Counted from the stretch's first letter, positions 43,061 through 55,259 are shown. The stretch is 64,000 nucleotides of DNA from Cordylochernes scorpioides (GCA_030710605.1 CP092884.1:22797483-22861482), one strand, 5' to 3'. Notes: generated from the sequence alone by a model not told the origin. A program made the numbers and translations.

Positions 43061-43870
43061 TTATTTTACTCTGGAATGCCGTTGTTGTTGTCGTGTCCAA
43101 TAAAGAACCTCAGATGTACCATGCATCTCCATCACATCAGCAGCAATGTCCACTATCTTGGGTGTGTAAAGCTGCTGCTCTGGGTCTATGTCAAATTTCT
43201 GCAAGGCTGCGGCCATTGCTGGACATGAGAATATGTGGGTAGGTGTAAGTTCCACACCAGGACAATTGTTGCATGCCCTATAGGTTCTTGTGCCATCTGG
43301 ATGTATTGTCATTCCTTTATAGTGTTTTGTTCTATGTCTTGTTATAGTTTTTGTCATTTTTCTCTCAGAGTTTATTTCGCATTTTGATCTTTTCTTATTT
43401 TTTTTGTTTAATTATCTTGTATTCTGACAAAGAATCAGCGTCAAATAATGACATTTGTTCTTTCCTTTGGCTCAACTTTCTGGCTTCCTTTGCCAATTCA
43501 AATGCCATTTTATTACTCCCGATCCCAGCATGGGCAGGGATTCAATGTAGAATGCAGTTATTCTCCAATGGTTCCAGTTGGGTAAGTAACGAGTGTATTT
43601 TCTGTGTGATTTTAGTATTGCCCTTCTGAATTGCTTCTAGAGCGGATATGGAGTCGCTGTATATTAAAATTCCTTCTGCTTGATGCAGGGATGGATGGTT
43701 AAGGCATACATCAAGGGCTTTCCAGATAGCTGTCAGTTCACAAGTGAAGTTTGACGAAATCTGTCCTGCTCCTTCTTTGATTTTGATGTTTGTTCAATCT
43801 TGCAGTATTATGTTAATTCCGGCCCCTCCATTACTCAGGGTAAGGTCTGAAGATCCATCTGTATATGCTG
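43061..43870 (-). pseudogene. Jockey-like LINE RNase H and Cys/His tail
   Basis: RNase H motifs 'YTDGSSDLT', 'CELTAIWKALD', 'IYSDSISALEA', 'IPAHAGI' run from 43870 down to about 43400, with at least two stops. A clean 98-residue C-terminal frame follows (43061-43357) with 'CNNCPGVELTPTHIFSCP', a C2HC-type finger. The upstream reverse transcriptase is absent; at 43870 it joins, head to tail in the opposite orientation, another LINE's endonuclease. Confidence 0.82.
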
Positions 43871-46800
43871 TTAAAGGGCGTGGCCTAGCATTTTTAATCA
43901 ATAATTTGTACTATGAGGACATAGCCGTTAATATTCCAAACACATTAGACCTCGAAACCCAAGGTATCAAAGTCTACCTCAATCAAAACAAAGCCATCAA
44001 CATATACAAAATGTATCACCTTCCAAACTATACATTTATTGACGATGGAACAATGGCTCAATTTCTTACAGACAACACTATTATTTTAGGTGACCTTAAT
44101 GCCAAACATCAACTATGGGGATGTTCTACGCCAAACCCAAGAGGCAAAATACTATCAAACATATTTGACGACAATGCCTTCATGTGCTTAAATGATGGGA
44201 ATCCTACCCATCATTCCTACAGCTATAATACTGCACAAGCCCTTGATATAAGTTTTTACTATCCTGACATTTTCCACAAATGCAAATAGCAAATATTAAA
44301 AGGTTTTGAAAGTGATCATTTGCCTAATTTGATAGAAATTAGCACCAAGACCAAAACTAGCTCAATTAAGAAAAATTATGGAACTTCAAAAAGGCTAATA
44401 TGACATCTTTCGAAAACACAGCCAAAGTTTCAATACCAAGAGGTTATATTAAGAAATGGATTCCAAATTATACACACCAGGCAAAAAATATTCAAACACT
44501 TATAACTAAAAGAAATGAACTACAAAAAAGTGCACCCAAAACCAAACAAATTGTAGAACTGAACTGAACATTGTGATTGCAAAAATAAAAAGATTATACG
44601 TAAATGTGAAAAGGGAAAAATGGAAACAAACTTGTGAAAACCTGAACCCAAGAAACCCAAATACAAAACTTTGGAATTTGACAAAACAAATTGACAGAGT
44701 CCAGCTACAAACTGAAAACACAAATATGATTGAGAATACAGATGGTACACCAGCAACTAATGACAAAATTGCTGCCAATCTTTTAGGTAATTCATATCAA
44801 ATAAGTAGTAAAATCAAGGTTGAAAAAAGGCCCGAAAGATTATTCATAACTGTAAAAATGTCACCAGCACTCATAATATTTTCCATGAAAAAAATCAATA
44901 TGAAAGAGCTAGCTTATGCATTAGAAAACACTGACCTAAACAAGACTCCTGGGCCAGATAGAATCCATGGCCGAATGATATCAAACTTGGGCAAAATTGG
45001 CAAAGAAAGACTTCTTAATATTTTCAATAACTCCTGGAAAACTGGAAAATTGCCTCAAGACTGTAAAAATGCAACAATAATTCCCATTAAAAACTTGACA
45101 AATCTGCTGATGACCCAAAAAACTACCGACCTATCTCCCTCACAAATATTTGCTGCAAATTAATGGAAAAAATTATATTCAGACGACTCACCTACCACCC
45201 CGACACAAGAAATCTCTTACCAGAAGAACAATATGGATTTAGGAAAGGACATGGGACAATAGTCCAACTCTTATTTTTCACACAAAAGGTAAAAGATGCA
45301 CAAAACAAAAAGCCAACTAACCACACCATAGCTGCTTTTTAGACCTTACACAAGCTTTTGATAAGGTATGGAAAAACAAGTTAATTACAAAATTATACAA
45401 ACATTTCAAAATTGATGGTAAAGCTATCACTTGGATAAATGATTCCCTTAAAAATATATACATCAGGGTAAAATATAATGGCACTCTATCTAAAACCTTC
45501 AAATTGTACCAAGGATTACCACAAGGATCAGTCCTTAGCCCAACTCTCTTCACCCTATTTATTGCAGGCATAGAAGACAAATTTTCACATAAAACCAATA
45601 TTGGACTTTTCGCTGATGACATTATTCTATGGAGCAGCAGCACTAACTGGAAAAAAGCTGAAAGAGATTTGAACAAGACTATTCTCCACCTAGAAAAATT
45701 TGCTAATAAACATAAATTAGAATTTAACCCCCAAAAATCTGAAACCTGTCTTTTTACTACCGATAAGAAACTATACAAAATAAGACCAAATATTATTCTG
45801 AAAGAACAACAATTGCAATATAATAAACATCCTAAATATCTCGGCTACACCCTGGATCCAGAAATTAACTCCAGTAAACATATTGAAGGAGTTGTTAGAA
45901 AAGGAAGAGACCGACTAAAAATCTTGAAATATATTTCAGGAAGAGTGGAGAGCTGAAGCAACAACACTAAAATTAACTTACACATCTCTAATGAGACCTA
46001 TCTTGGAATATGGATATCAAATCTATGGTACAGCATCTGAAACAAATCTAAAAACACTGGAAAGGATACAACTAAATGCACCTAGAATTATTACAGGTCT
46101 TCGAAATACCTGCCCTAATAATATTGTACTTTGCGAGGCAGACATTATGCCCTTGAAGGATAGAATAAGCTACAATCTGCCAAAATATATACACAAAATC
46201 AAGAGTTATGAAAATAAACACAGAACTTTCAATTACATACTTATTTGGGAACCCAATATAAGACTCAAAAAAGAAGGCCCTCTCCACCTGGCCAAAAGAA
46301 ATGGATTTTTAAAATATAAAGTGGAAAAATATTATTTAGCTGAAAAAATATCTACATGCGAACCACTAACAAAATGTTATTTTTAATGCCACTTTAAACG
46401 AACCCACCAACTAACAATACCAAAATCCAGAATACTTAAAACAATTATCATTAGAAATAATTAATAAAATCCCTAAAAATGCAATAACTATCTATACCGA
46501 TGGTAGCAGAGACGAGTTGGGACACACTGGCAGTGGCTCTCTCATTAAAACCACAAATGGCAATGAGAAAATGAACAGAAGAAACCCAGATTTTTGCTCA
46601 ATCTTCAGATCAGAACTTATAGCCATCTATGAAGTCTTAAAATCCATCAGAAATACTAAACATCACGATATATGGATTCTTACTCATAGTAGAAGTGCCA
46701 TACAACACTTAAGTCACACAGGGGAACTTAGAGACAAAGTAAGCAGAAACATAATTGGTTATCTCCAAAAACTCTCAATACCTCAAAAATTCACCTTCAG

Positions 46801-47100
46801 TGGATACCCTTACATGTTAGCATTGAAGGCAATGAAGCTGCTGAAGCGCTAGCGAAAAAAGGCACAAAAGAACCCTTGCTACAGAAAAATAAACTTACTT
46901 TTAAAGAAATAGAAACAGTAGCCAAATAAACAAGAACTGGCGGATCCCACCTAAGCACAGTTGGTATACCCTAGAAGCAGATGGCCACCCAGACCTTTAG
47001 GTCCACAATCCGGCATGCGAAGCATGCCCTTCACTGCTATTCTGTTCAACTCATAAGCCAAGTAACGGTATCCAAGCTAGTGCTTGGACATTGTACCTGG
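43871..47100 (+). pseudogene. Jockey-like LINE: endonuclease, RT, RNase H
   Basis: Endonuclease second half (43871-44289: 'GLAFLINN', 'LGDLNAKHQLWG'), a gap, then the RT-containing polyprotein: thumb/finger entry 'LNKTPGPDRIHG' (44930), 'EEQYGFRKGHG', 'DLTQAFDKVW', 'GLPQGSVLSPTLF', catalytic 'LFADDIILW' (about 45610), and RNase H 'TIYTDGSRDE' with 'GNEAAEALAKKG' (46490-46900). Frame breaks lie near 44290-44570, 45160, 45340, 45956, 46386 and 46810. AT-rich codon use suggests long residence in the genome. Confidence 0.85.
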
Positions 47101-47228
47101 AAACACCACCTCCCAGACAACGTGTCTGGAAGGATTTCTATACCGGTGGCCTTTAATCATAGAAAAATAGGAAACTATCTACTGTGTCCAGCAGGGACCG
47201 CGGGGAGGCAGCCCCCGGTCGACTCTGT

Positions 47229-49125
47229 TCACTCACAGCTGAGGAAAAGCTCAGCTGACACGTCGTGGGCTGTCTCAAGAAGCTTGCTGTGATTCCTCAG
47301 CAGCTTACTCTCGATCGCGCCCCTCGCCCTCCTTCTCTCTTCCTGCACACCCACTACCCTTGGACAATCCAAGACGTAGTGGCGTGCATTCACATCCCTT
47401 TCTCCATAGACGCAATCAGGGTTTCTCTTAAATTCAAATCTGTGGAGACTTGGGGAAGAGCCCATGTCCCGAACTACCCTAATGAGTTTGTGGGACATTA
47501 CCTTACAGAGGTACTTGGGTGTTGTTACCCCATTGAATACCTCTCTCCCCTTCACACTGTTCCTCCATCTGTCCAACCATAAGTCCTGGACGTGACCCCT
47601 GATCCTCCTATAAACTTCTTTCTTGGTCACTGGGGTCCTCAGTGATCTACCTCTAAAGCATCCTGCCTTAGCGATCCTGTCTGCGAACTCATTACCTTCG
47701 ATGAGGCTGTGTCTCCTAAACCAAGGGAGCTCCGGAGCCCGCGTCATCATCTCCAGCTCCTGGATTATTTGATGCGCGAGTTGCCCTTTCTCCAGATTGA
47801 TGGCGACGAGGGCCGACATACAATCTGAATAAAGGCGGTCCGGGCTGAAGTTCTCGGCACACACACTGAGGGCTACCCTGATCGCAACCAGCTCGGCTGA
47901 AAAGACCAATTCGTCCACTCTGAGTGTTAAACTTTCTTGGAAGATCAGCTCTCCATTAGTGTATATCACTACCCCAGCTCCAGTATTGGTTCCAGACTTA
48001 CTACCATCAGTGAAAACCTCCGTGCCAATCCCTGTCGGCCCTCTAGGACTCCAATTCCACTTTGGCAACCACTGCGGAGGCTTCCTAGGGTCTCTCTTCG
48101 ATTCCAGGGCCCCCGCTTTAAGTCCCAGGGCATCTTCCCTGTTCTCCCAGATCTTCTGTCTGATGGTCTCCTACTCTAGTTTCAATCCCAGGGGAATAAG
48201 CCCAGCGAGGACCAAAAAGGCCTCACTGCTGGTAGTGCGATATCCCCCTGTGATTCTGAGTGCCGCTGTCCTCTGCACTCTCTCTTGAGTTGTTGCCACC
48301 TTCTGAACCCTGTTTCGGCGCTACCAAGCCCCGGAAGCATATAGCAAGATTGGCTCGACACAGGAGAGGCAGAGGTTCCTAAAAATAGTACCCTCCTTCT
48401 CTCCCCTACCCCCTGTTGAGAGCCAACCAGGACAGGCCTGCACAACGCCTCCCTGCCTCTCGCCACCATATCCTCCGCCTGGTATTGCCAACCCATCTTG
48501 TCATCAATGACCACCCCCAGGATGGTCATCCTATTGACCAACGCTACCCTCCGTCCTTCCATCCCGATAGCCGGCTTGTGTTCCCATTTGATCCCTTTCC
48601 TTTTAGTTCTTATGTCCCTAGGCTTAAAGCTGAGGGCTTTAGTTTTGGAGACATTGAACTTAAGGCCAGAGTCATGGGCCCAGATCGAGAAAATTTGGAG
48701 AGAAGTTTCAACACACTTCTCAGCCTTCGCTCTCGAAGCAGCCTCAATGATGAGGAACTGGTCGTCAGCATAGAGAACCAGCCTGTCTCCCTCATGGAGC
48801 TCCTCCTGGAAAACGGTGTTTACCAGGATATTCCACAGAATAGGTCCGCAGCAAGAGCCCTGGGGGCAACCCCTAGCACAGTTTCTTTCCAACTTCCGCC
48901 CACCAAAACTGAGGCTAATCCGTCTATCCCGCAGGAAGTCACGAATCAAGCTGCACAAATTATCAGGACAACCCATGTCCATCAAATTTCTCATCAACTT
49001 GTTCCAGCTCATGGAGTTGAACGCGCCATCAATGTCCAGGGCCACGAAAAGAACCCAAGCACCCTTATTTAAGCCCATCTCAACCCCCTCTAACACCTCG
49101 TTCAGAGCTGTGGTTGTGGACGGTT
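47229..49125 (-). pseudogene. R1-like LINE: RT and RNase H
   Basis: GC-rich, 5'-truncated near 49125. RT frame 48182-49096 has 'LFVALDIDGAFNS', 'GCPQGSCCGPILW', 'LVLYADDQFLII'. A shift near 48070-48180 leads to RNase H in 47229-48068 ('EVFTDGSKSG', 'AELVAIRVAL', 'EGNEFADRIAKAG') and a C-terminal finger-like 'CVYGERDVNARHYVLDC'. Its GC content contrasts with both neighbours, indicating a separate, later insertion. Confidence 0.85.
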
Positions 49126-49137
49126 CATCTACGATGA

Positions 49138-49241
49138 ATACGTAGATCGCGTACTTCGCCGCTTAGGAGATGGTGATGGCGTGGACCAACTGGAAAGATT
49201 CAGGACTGCAGTATCACACCTAGGTATTATGGATTTCTAAT
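49138..49241 (+). other. Short coding-like fragment
   Basis: Open plus frame ending in stop at 49241 with 'RVLRRLGDGDGVDQLERF' and 'SHLGIMDF'. Protein-like but too short to name; possibly a relic between two LINE insertions. Confidence 0.25.
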
Positions 49242-49402
49242 TTTATCAATTATTTGTTTGTTTATGCTTATTTTGTGGTTATATTTATGCATTTTTCCCT
49301 GGGAGTGGAGAAGACGCATAGGTTTGGTTTTATTGGGTTTATGGTCATTTGGAGTTCCATTGCCCACTTCTCCAGTCCTCTCATTGATGTCTTCAGTATA
49401 TT

Positions 49403-51050
49403 TTACGATTTTTCTATGCTGCTACTTGTGTGCCATATGGCTTTATCATCTGCATAACAGGCAACCTTTGTGTCTTCAGTGAGGTAAGGATGTATGTCGT
49501 TAATATATAGCAGATAGAGTAGAGGACTGAGCACAGATCCCTGAGGTACACCAGCCCATGTTCTTCCTTCCTTGGAAAATTCTCCATTGACCCGAACCTT
49601 TAACCTTCTTCCCCTTAAGAAGTCTGCAATCCAGATTAAGGTTTTTCCTCTTACTCCGATGTTGTGCAGCTTTTCACGTAATTTCTCCCTCCACACTCGA
49701 TCAAAAGCTGAGGTCATATCAAGGAATATAGCCGTGGTCTTCTTTGGCGGTTTTTCCCGGAAATAATCTATTATTGATTGACAGAAGTAGAACAGTTGAT
49801 CAGTTATACAGTGCTGGGATCTATAGTCCGTTTGGTAGAGGTTTATTTTATTATTTTTTGTGAGCCAGACTATGAACCTAGAGTGGATAATTCGTTCTGG
49901 TATTTTACAAAGTATGCTGGCGAGAGCAATTGGCCGATAGTTCTTGTATTCCTTGGCATCTTTGTTTGGCTTCAGTATTGGCACTATAATTGATATCTTC
50001 CAATTCTTTGGTAGTTTACCAGTTTGCCATGAAATGTTCAGTATTCGTAGGAGTTGATTATTAGCTTTGACTTCAAAGTGTTTAATCATTTGACCAAAGA
50101 TTAGATTATCTCTTGGTGACCTCTTGGATTTTTTTATTGATGAGTTTAGCTCATTCAGTGTGAAGTCTCTCGAGAAAATATCTTGTTGATGGAAGTTTCT
50201 TGCTTGTTTAACTAACTGGTTTATATTATTTTTAGAGTCCTGTCTTCATTCGTATAGTTGAGAATGGAAGTGCTTGAAAGATATTCAGCAATTATGTCAG
50301 CCATCTGTTTGTTCTCGTTCTCGCTGTTCTATTTATATCGGTTAGAGTATTGGAGGATTGGTGTTGGTTTTGATTGTTCTCTAACACTCTAATTATATTC
50401 CAGTGTTGGCTGTCCTTTCTTGGATCCATTTTATTTTGCAGAATTCTGCCAATTTTCTTGTTTGAATATCCAAATTTCTTGTTATATTTTGTGAATAATT
50501 TCAATGAGTTCCTTTCTGTTTTATTTGTTTTAAGAAGTCCATTGATATTGTCTCTCTCTCTGAAATCATTGCCTCGATGTTGTGGTCCTTCCAGTAAGGT
50601 ATCCACAGGTCTTTACGTCTACCTCTAGTTATCAATGCTCTTTTGCAGCTTTTTAAATGTTCGAAGATAATTTTTCCAAGCTTTTGTCAAGCGTTCTGTA
50701 ATTCAATTTTTCGTTGCACAGTTCTTCAAGCTTTTCTGTAAATTTTTTTCAAGTCGGTTTCCTAAAGTTCCATGTTCTTTTATTCTAATGGACATTCTCA
50801 ATTTTGAAGTTTAGGGTTGTTAAAATTGGTCTGTGGTCACTGATTGCACCTCTCAGGATTTTCCATTGTGTTGTGGGTGCGATGTTGTAATTTATTGCTG
50901 TGATGTCTATTGCGGATTCTGTGCCTGTGGACTTAGATAGATAGGTGTTCTCTCCGTTATTTAACGGTGTAAGGTCGAGGTCGGTTAGCATGTCCTCAAC
51001 CTACTGACTTTTGTTATCCTGGACAGGTGAGCCCCGAATTGAACTTTTGG
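49403..51050 (-). pseudogene. Jockey-like LINE: endonuclease end and RT
   Basis: Endonuclease C-terminus 50785-50991 ('SAIDITAINYN', 'ISDHRPIL'), linker 50292-50606, RT 49403-50089 ('KNYRPIALASILCK', 'FLDMTSAFDRVW', 'GVPQGSVLSPLLY', 'CYADDKAIW'). 3' part missing to the left of 49403, frame breaks between segments. Distinct from the jockey-like copy at 43871. Confidence 0.82.
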
Positions 51051-51063
51051 CGTTAAATTCGCC

Positions 51064-51828
51064 GAAGTATGATTGTGATATCCGAAGACGCTTCACTTAA
51101 TGTCTCTATTGTGTGTGCCCATACAAAATGCAAAGATTTCACGAGCTGAAAGTTGGCGATTTTGAGATGCGTCAAGAATTCGCTGCATGGGTTTTCCGGC
51201 AAATTGATATTGATGAAAACTGGCTGTCGAATGTTCTGTGGACAGATGATGCTCACTTTTCTCTAAACGGAGAATTTAACATTCAAAACAGCCGCATTTG
51301 GGCAACAGAAAACCCTAGGATTTTCACAGAAATGCCACTTTACCAGCCTAGAGTTACAGTTTTGTGTGGGTTAACTTCTTTTATTATTGGGTCATTTTTC
51401 TTTGAAAAATCAATGGAAGAACTTTTAAAACCGTTTTTGTAACTGGTGAACGTTATGAGAAAAGGGTATTCCCATATTGCAGGGTAAAAGCACTAAGCGA
51501 AATAACATTCATGAAAGATGGAGGACCTCCTCATATCTCCCGAGGTGCCAAACAATTACTGAAGGATACGTTCGGTGAAAATCGTGTGATAGGTCGCCAC
51601 TTTATATACCAGTGGCCTCCAAGATCAACAGACTTGACGCCTTGCGATTTTTGTTTATGGGGATACATTAAATCGTGTGTTTATCGATGCTGGCCTACCA
51701 CATTGGCCATGTTGAAGGCTTCTATCAGATGGCACGCTTTATCAATTTAACAGATATGTTATTTAATGCTGTCCATTCTGTCATTTATCGTCTGCAGGCG
51801 GTGATTCAGAATGAAGGGTGCCACATTG
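51064..51828 (+). pseudogene. rosa-like transposase, dead copy B
   Basis: The N-terminal DNA-binding domain is missing. Catalytic part: 'VLWTDDAHFSLNG' (first Asp), a frameshift near 51440, then 'FMKDGGPPHISRG' (second Asp, with Lys where Gln is usual) and 'RSTDLTPCDFCLWGY' (third Asp), about 42 residues apart. The C-terminus has a stop at 51750 and a further shift. Matches copy A at 36025-37176. Confidence 0.82.
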
Positions 51829-52619
51829 AGCAAGGATTGTGACCTAATACAAGAGAGAAGGCAGTTACCTCATGTGTTGTATAAGCCGCCATGTATTATA
51901 TTATCTATCAATATTTTGCAGCTCTTTGTGTTGGGATATGGGGATAATAAATGCTGTCCTCACATCTTGACTCTTTTTTTTGTGAACAGTAATATTTTGT
52001 TTGTCATTTGCTCACATATTATGTCGTGCAAACCAGAGTGTTATAACTTCTCGAATAACACTGGTACACACAATTTTACCCCTTATGTTTAGTTTTTCGC
52101 TTTTCGCTCATTAGAAGAAATACATAGATAATAGATAACATAGAAATACATACATAAGAAATACATGTAGCATAAGGAATATTTTCTGTACACCAATAAC
52201 TTTAGAAATTTTGTGAAAAAAAATAATACAAAATGATTTTACTACCACGTTTTTCAACGCAAAAGGTCGATTTAAAATTTATTTTTATTTGAGGGGACAC
52301 ATTTTTAAAATTGTGTACAGTATAATAAACAATGATAACATTTGACAAGCCCATAGGATATTTGGAATAAAGTACGACAAATATATTTTGTCACTCCCCT
52401 CTATATTTCATTTGTTGGATCATGACAAATATACAGTTAAATAGTCAAGGGTCGCCAATCAGTCAAGAAACTACACATTTCTTATAGCAAGAAATCCTAT
52501 TAATAGTGCCATCATAATTTTTGGTACTATATTAACGTTTCAAAAATTCGTGTATTGATATCAGCAGTGTTTTTCAAACATTCAATCTATTTCACAAAAC
52601 CTCATATAAAAATAAATAT
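51829..52619. other. Composite II spacer, no gene
   Basis: Non-coding; matches 35300-35990 of composite I in reverse (ATTTTGTCACTCCCCTCTAT, GTACGACAAATATAT, AACGCAAAAGGTCGATTT blocks). Confidence 0.7.
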
Positions 52620-53015
52620 TTTGCTACATGTTTTAATTTGCATTTACCTATTTTACATATCTCTGATTGTATTTAAAATCGTTAAACAATTCTTCATACT
52701 TTTGGAGAAGTGGTGTTTTATTAATTTGTTATTTGATATTATTAGGGTTCTTTCCTGGTATTCAAAAAGGAAAAATACGTGTCGATCAGTTATATTTTTC
52801 AATTTATCAAACAATTTGGCCGCTGAATCTCTGATTCTGATAGAGCGCCATCTGGCGAATAAAATTGTAACTAAAATCAATTTCGAATTTTTCATTATTT
52901 GCCATAAAAAATCCCATTGCATCCTGAATACAATGGTGTTTACCGCATTGCTCTAGCGCAAATATTCGCGGAGTTATTAATTTTTAAAATAGTGCGGGAC
53001 TTTTGGATCACCCTG
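52620..53015 (-). repeat. Right terminal inverted repeat of composite II
   Basis: Inverted copy of 42532-42930; ends TTTTGGATCACCCTG then TA. AGATGGCGC core inverted at 52845-52853. Confidence 0.9.
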
Positions 53016-53017
53016 TA

Positions 53018-53478
53018 TTTGTGAAAATAAACATTCGCATCTTGATGTTTTTATTTGTTATACTTTTCAATCTCTCCTTGAAATATTCCTATTTGCCTTT
53101 TACAACGTCGAGAGATATCCTGCAGTTTGGTCAACGAGAATGGAAAAACCAAATCTAATGTTGGACTTATTACCATTTCTTCGACAAATGAATTCCTATA
53201 TCTAGGCAGAAAAAAAAATTATTAATTACAAAAACGGTAATATTTTAAAGTCGTAGATAAAATATCTAGAGGCTACTATAAATTATAAAGTATTAATAAA
53301 ATGTAACAAAAACTGTGAGTACTGTGATGTTGGTATCTGACGCTTGTGTTCGCCCGAGTGGAGATATGAAAGGACATGGAGCGTCGGGATGCAATTTAGA
53401 GCTATAGGAAAGTTGCATAATACGATAATTACAATACATTTATTTAAAATATCTTTCGCAATGCCTTCCTTTAGTCTA
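53018..53478. other. Spacer starting with a dispersed repeat
   Basis: TTTGTGAAAATAAACATTCGC (53018-53040) equals the start of the 14396 repeat. The rest is AT-rich with no gene. Confidence 0.5.
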
Positions 53479-53759
53479 AGGTTGTCCCAAAAGTTCGTGT
53501 TTTTCGTATTACTTGGCGAGTAATATTATTACGGCGAATATACATAATACAAGGTTATCCCAAAAGTTCGTAAACACTTGCAAAAATTTGAAGTATCAAT
53601 ATTATTCACTATAATATTATTCGCCGTTATGTATAATGACTTTGTATTATGTATAAAGTAATTGTTGTATGTATTATTCTGTATTCGCTGTAATAATATT
53701 GTTCACCAAGTAATAAGAAAAACAAGGTTTTAAGAAAACACGAACTTTTGGGACAACCT
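53479..53759. mobile_element. mariner-like MITE with a second, interleaved inverted repeat
   Basis: TA-flanked (53477-53478, 53760-53761). Ends AGGTTGTCCCAAAAGTTCGTG and its complement CGAACTTTTGGGACAACCT. Inside, at 53551, a related end (AAGGTTATCCCAAAAG plus AAACACTTGCAAAA) pairs with TTTTGCAAGTGTTTTC near 53848-53863, outside the first element. So two inverted-repeat structures interlock over 53479-53863. Confidence 0.75.
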
Positions 53760-53897
53760 TATAATACATAATACAATTATTTTATACATAATACAAAGAC
53801 ATTATATACACGGCGAATAATATTGGAATTTCTATTATTTTTTTTTTTTTGCAAGTGTTTTCATCATTGTATAATGATGGTTATACCATGTTTTCTC

Positions 53898-53926
53898 TTG
53901 TAGAAGGGCGTTCGTGCCCGAAAGCT
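53898..53926 (+). other. Hairpin module ending GAAAGC (copy 5)
   Basis: CTTGTAGAAGGGCG, TTC loop, GTGCCCGAAAGCT; a clean GGGC(G)/GCCC stem. Confidence 0.5.
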
Positions 53927-53929
53927 AGA

Positions 53930-54756
53930 GATTAAAAAGGTTTTTGAAAAACCTTTTTCCCTTGAGGCATAATGTATTTTTACTCAATATATATTTTAAC
54001 GTTATTGATTTATATTTAGTAGCTATATATGATGAAAATTAGACACAATAGTTAGACACAGTTCAGCGAAACTTCCAATGTAAGATCGTTTGAAAACTGA
54101 TATCATAGAAGTGGCCTCTTACTGGAGGTTGGGTCCTATAACGATGGTCAGATAGGTTGTTCCTAAGCAGATTTACTTGATATTGTGATAGAAATAGAAA
54201 ACTTCTTTAATTTCAGTTTAAAATATTCACTAAAAAAACGAACTGGTGTCTATATTTATATATATTTCAAAAATACATTCGGAAGTTCTTTAATGGCATT
54301 AGTCTGATAAAAGAGATAGTTTATGGATCTATAATTCTCCTATCCTGTTAAAAAGGAATTGAAAAGACAAAAGCCAAACGGAAGGCTAAAAATGGCGCTA
54401 TCTCCTTATCAACATTTAGTACCGGGACTGTCGGGAATTCCGCAGGAAGCTTTGATCATCTCTAGATGGAGACAGACACCAGCTCGTTTTTAGTGAAGAT
54501 ATCTAACTGAATGATAAGCCACAATTTGGATTATAGATTATAAACCCAAGTTAATAAGACCCAAATAAATAAATAGTGTGTGACTTAGGATGGGGTTTTC
54601 GACTTGGCAAAAGTCGGTATTGAAGCAAATCTCTATTCATAAGAGTTTGCTAATGTGCAGGAACGTTTAAGAAATAGACTAAAGTTGGGCTACTAATTAC
54701 AAATCTTTGAAAATATTAAAAATTGATATCTTTAGTAGAAGTACTTAAACAGAGGG
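53930..54756. other. Spacer, no gene seen
   Basis: AT-rich, no recognised coding or repeat partner. Confidence 0.45.
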
Positions 54757-54915
54757 TGATTGGTCATTGAAAATACAAAATTCTGGGAAATATGACTATG
54801 GTAAACTACATGAAAGAAGCATTTTTTGACGGATGGATGTAATGTGCGTCTATTGTTTAGTCAATCATAATCTGCTTTCCCAGAATTCAAGATTTTCAAT
54901 GAAGATTCACCATCA
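54757..54915. mobile_element. Inverted-repeat MITE (about 55-bp arms)
   Basis: GGTGATTGGTCATTGAAAAT and AAAATTCTGGGAAA on the left pair with TTTCCCAGAATTC and ATTTTCAATGAAGATTCACC on the right, around a loop near 54810-54850. Confidence 0.65.
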
Positions 54916-54984
54916 ATTCAAAGTCTTTTGATGTTTTAAAATTTCGAATAGCATCAAAGAATTGTGATTACGTAAACACAATAT

Positions 54985-55232
54985 TGTGGCGAAGAAATAT
55001 TTTATTATTTAATTTAATATTATTCAATGAAAATATTCAACAGATTATAAAAATATATATTACTCTGTATTTGTGAAATCATCTTTAAAATATTTCTTTG
55101 CTTGCTTGCTTAAGATTCCCTAGCTGTAGATAGTTTTGCTGACCTATTAATAATTGTCGACTCGTCGCTGTAACATCATCAATAAATACTTTTACATCTT
55201 AGGATATTTCAAGGCTTGATTTCTACGCTACA
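54985..55232 (+). repeat. 5' LTR
   Basis: 248 bp, starts TGTGGCGAAGAAATATT, ends TTTCTACGCTACA. AATAAATAC poly(A)-signal-like sequence near 55180. TGGTGAAGAAGCTGG two bases downstream (55235) is the likely primer-binding site. Confidence 0.92.
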
Positions 55233-55259
55233 ACTGGTGAAGAAGCTGGATCGATACCC

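Larger units (their letters stand above)
42532..53015 (+). mobile_element. Composite rosa-like transposon II (10.5 kb)
   Basis: TA at 42530-42531 and 53016-53017; CAGGGTGATCC inverted termini; inverted repeats of about 400 bp. The rosa-like transposase (51064-51828) lies at the right, a jockey-like LINE 3' end at the left, and three further LINE pieces of other families between. Junctions of the left repeat with the LINE tail (GGAATGCCGTTGTTG) and of the right repeat with the transposase spacer equal those of composite I. Confidence 0.82.
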
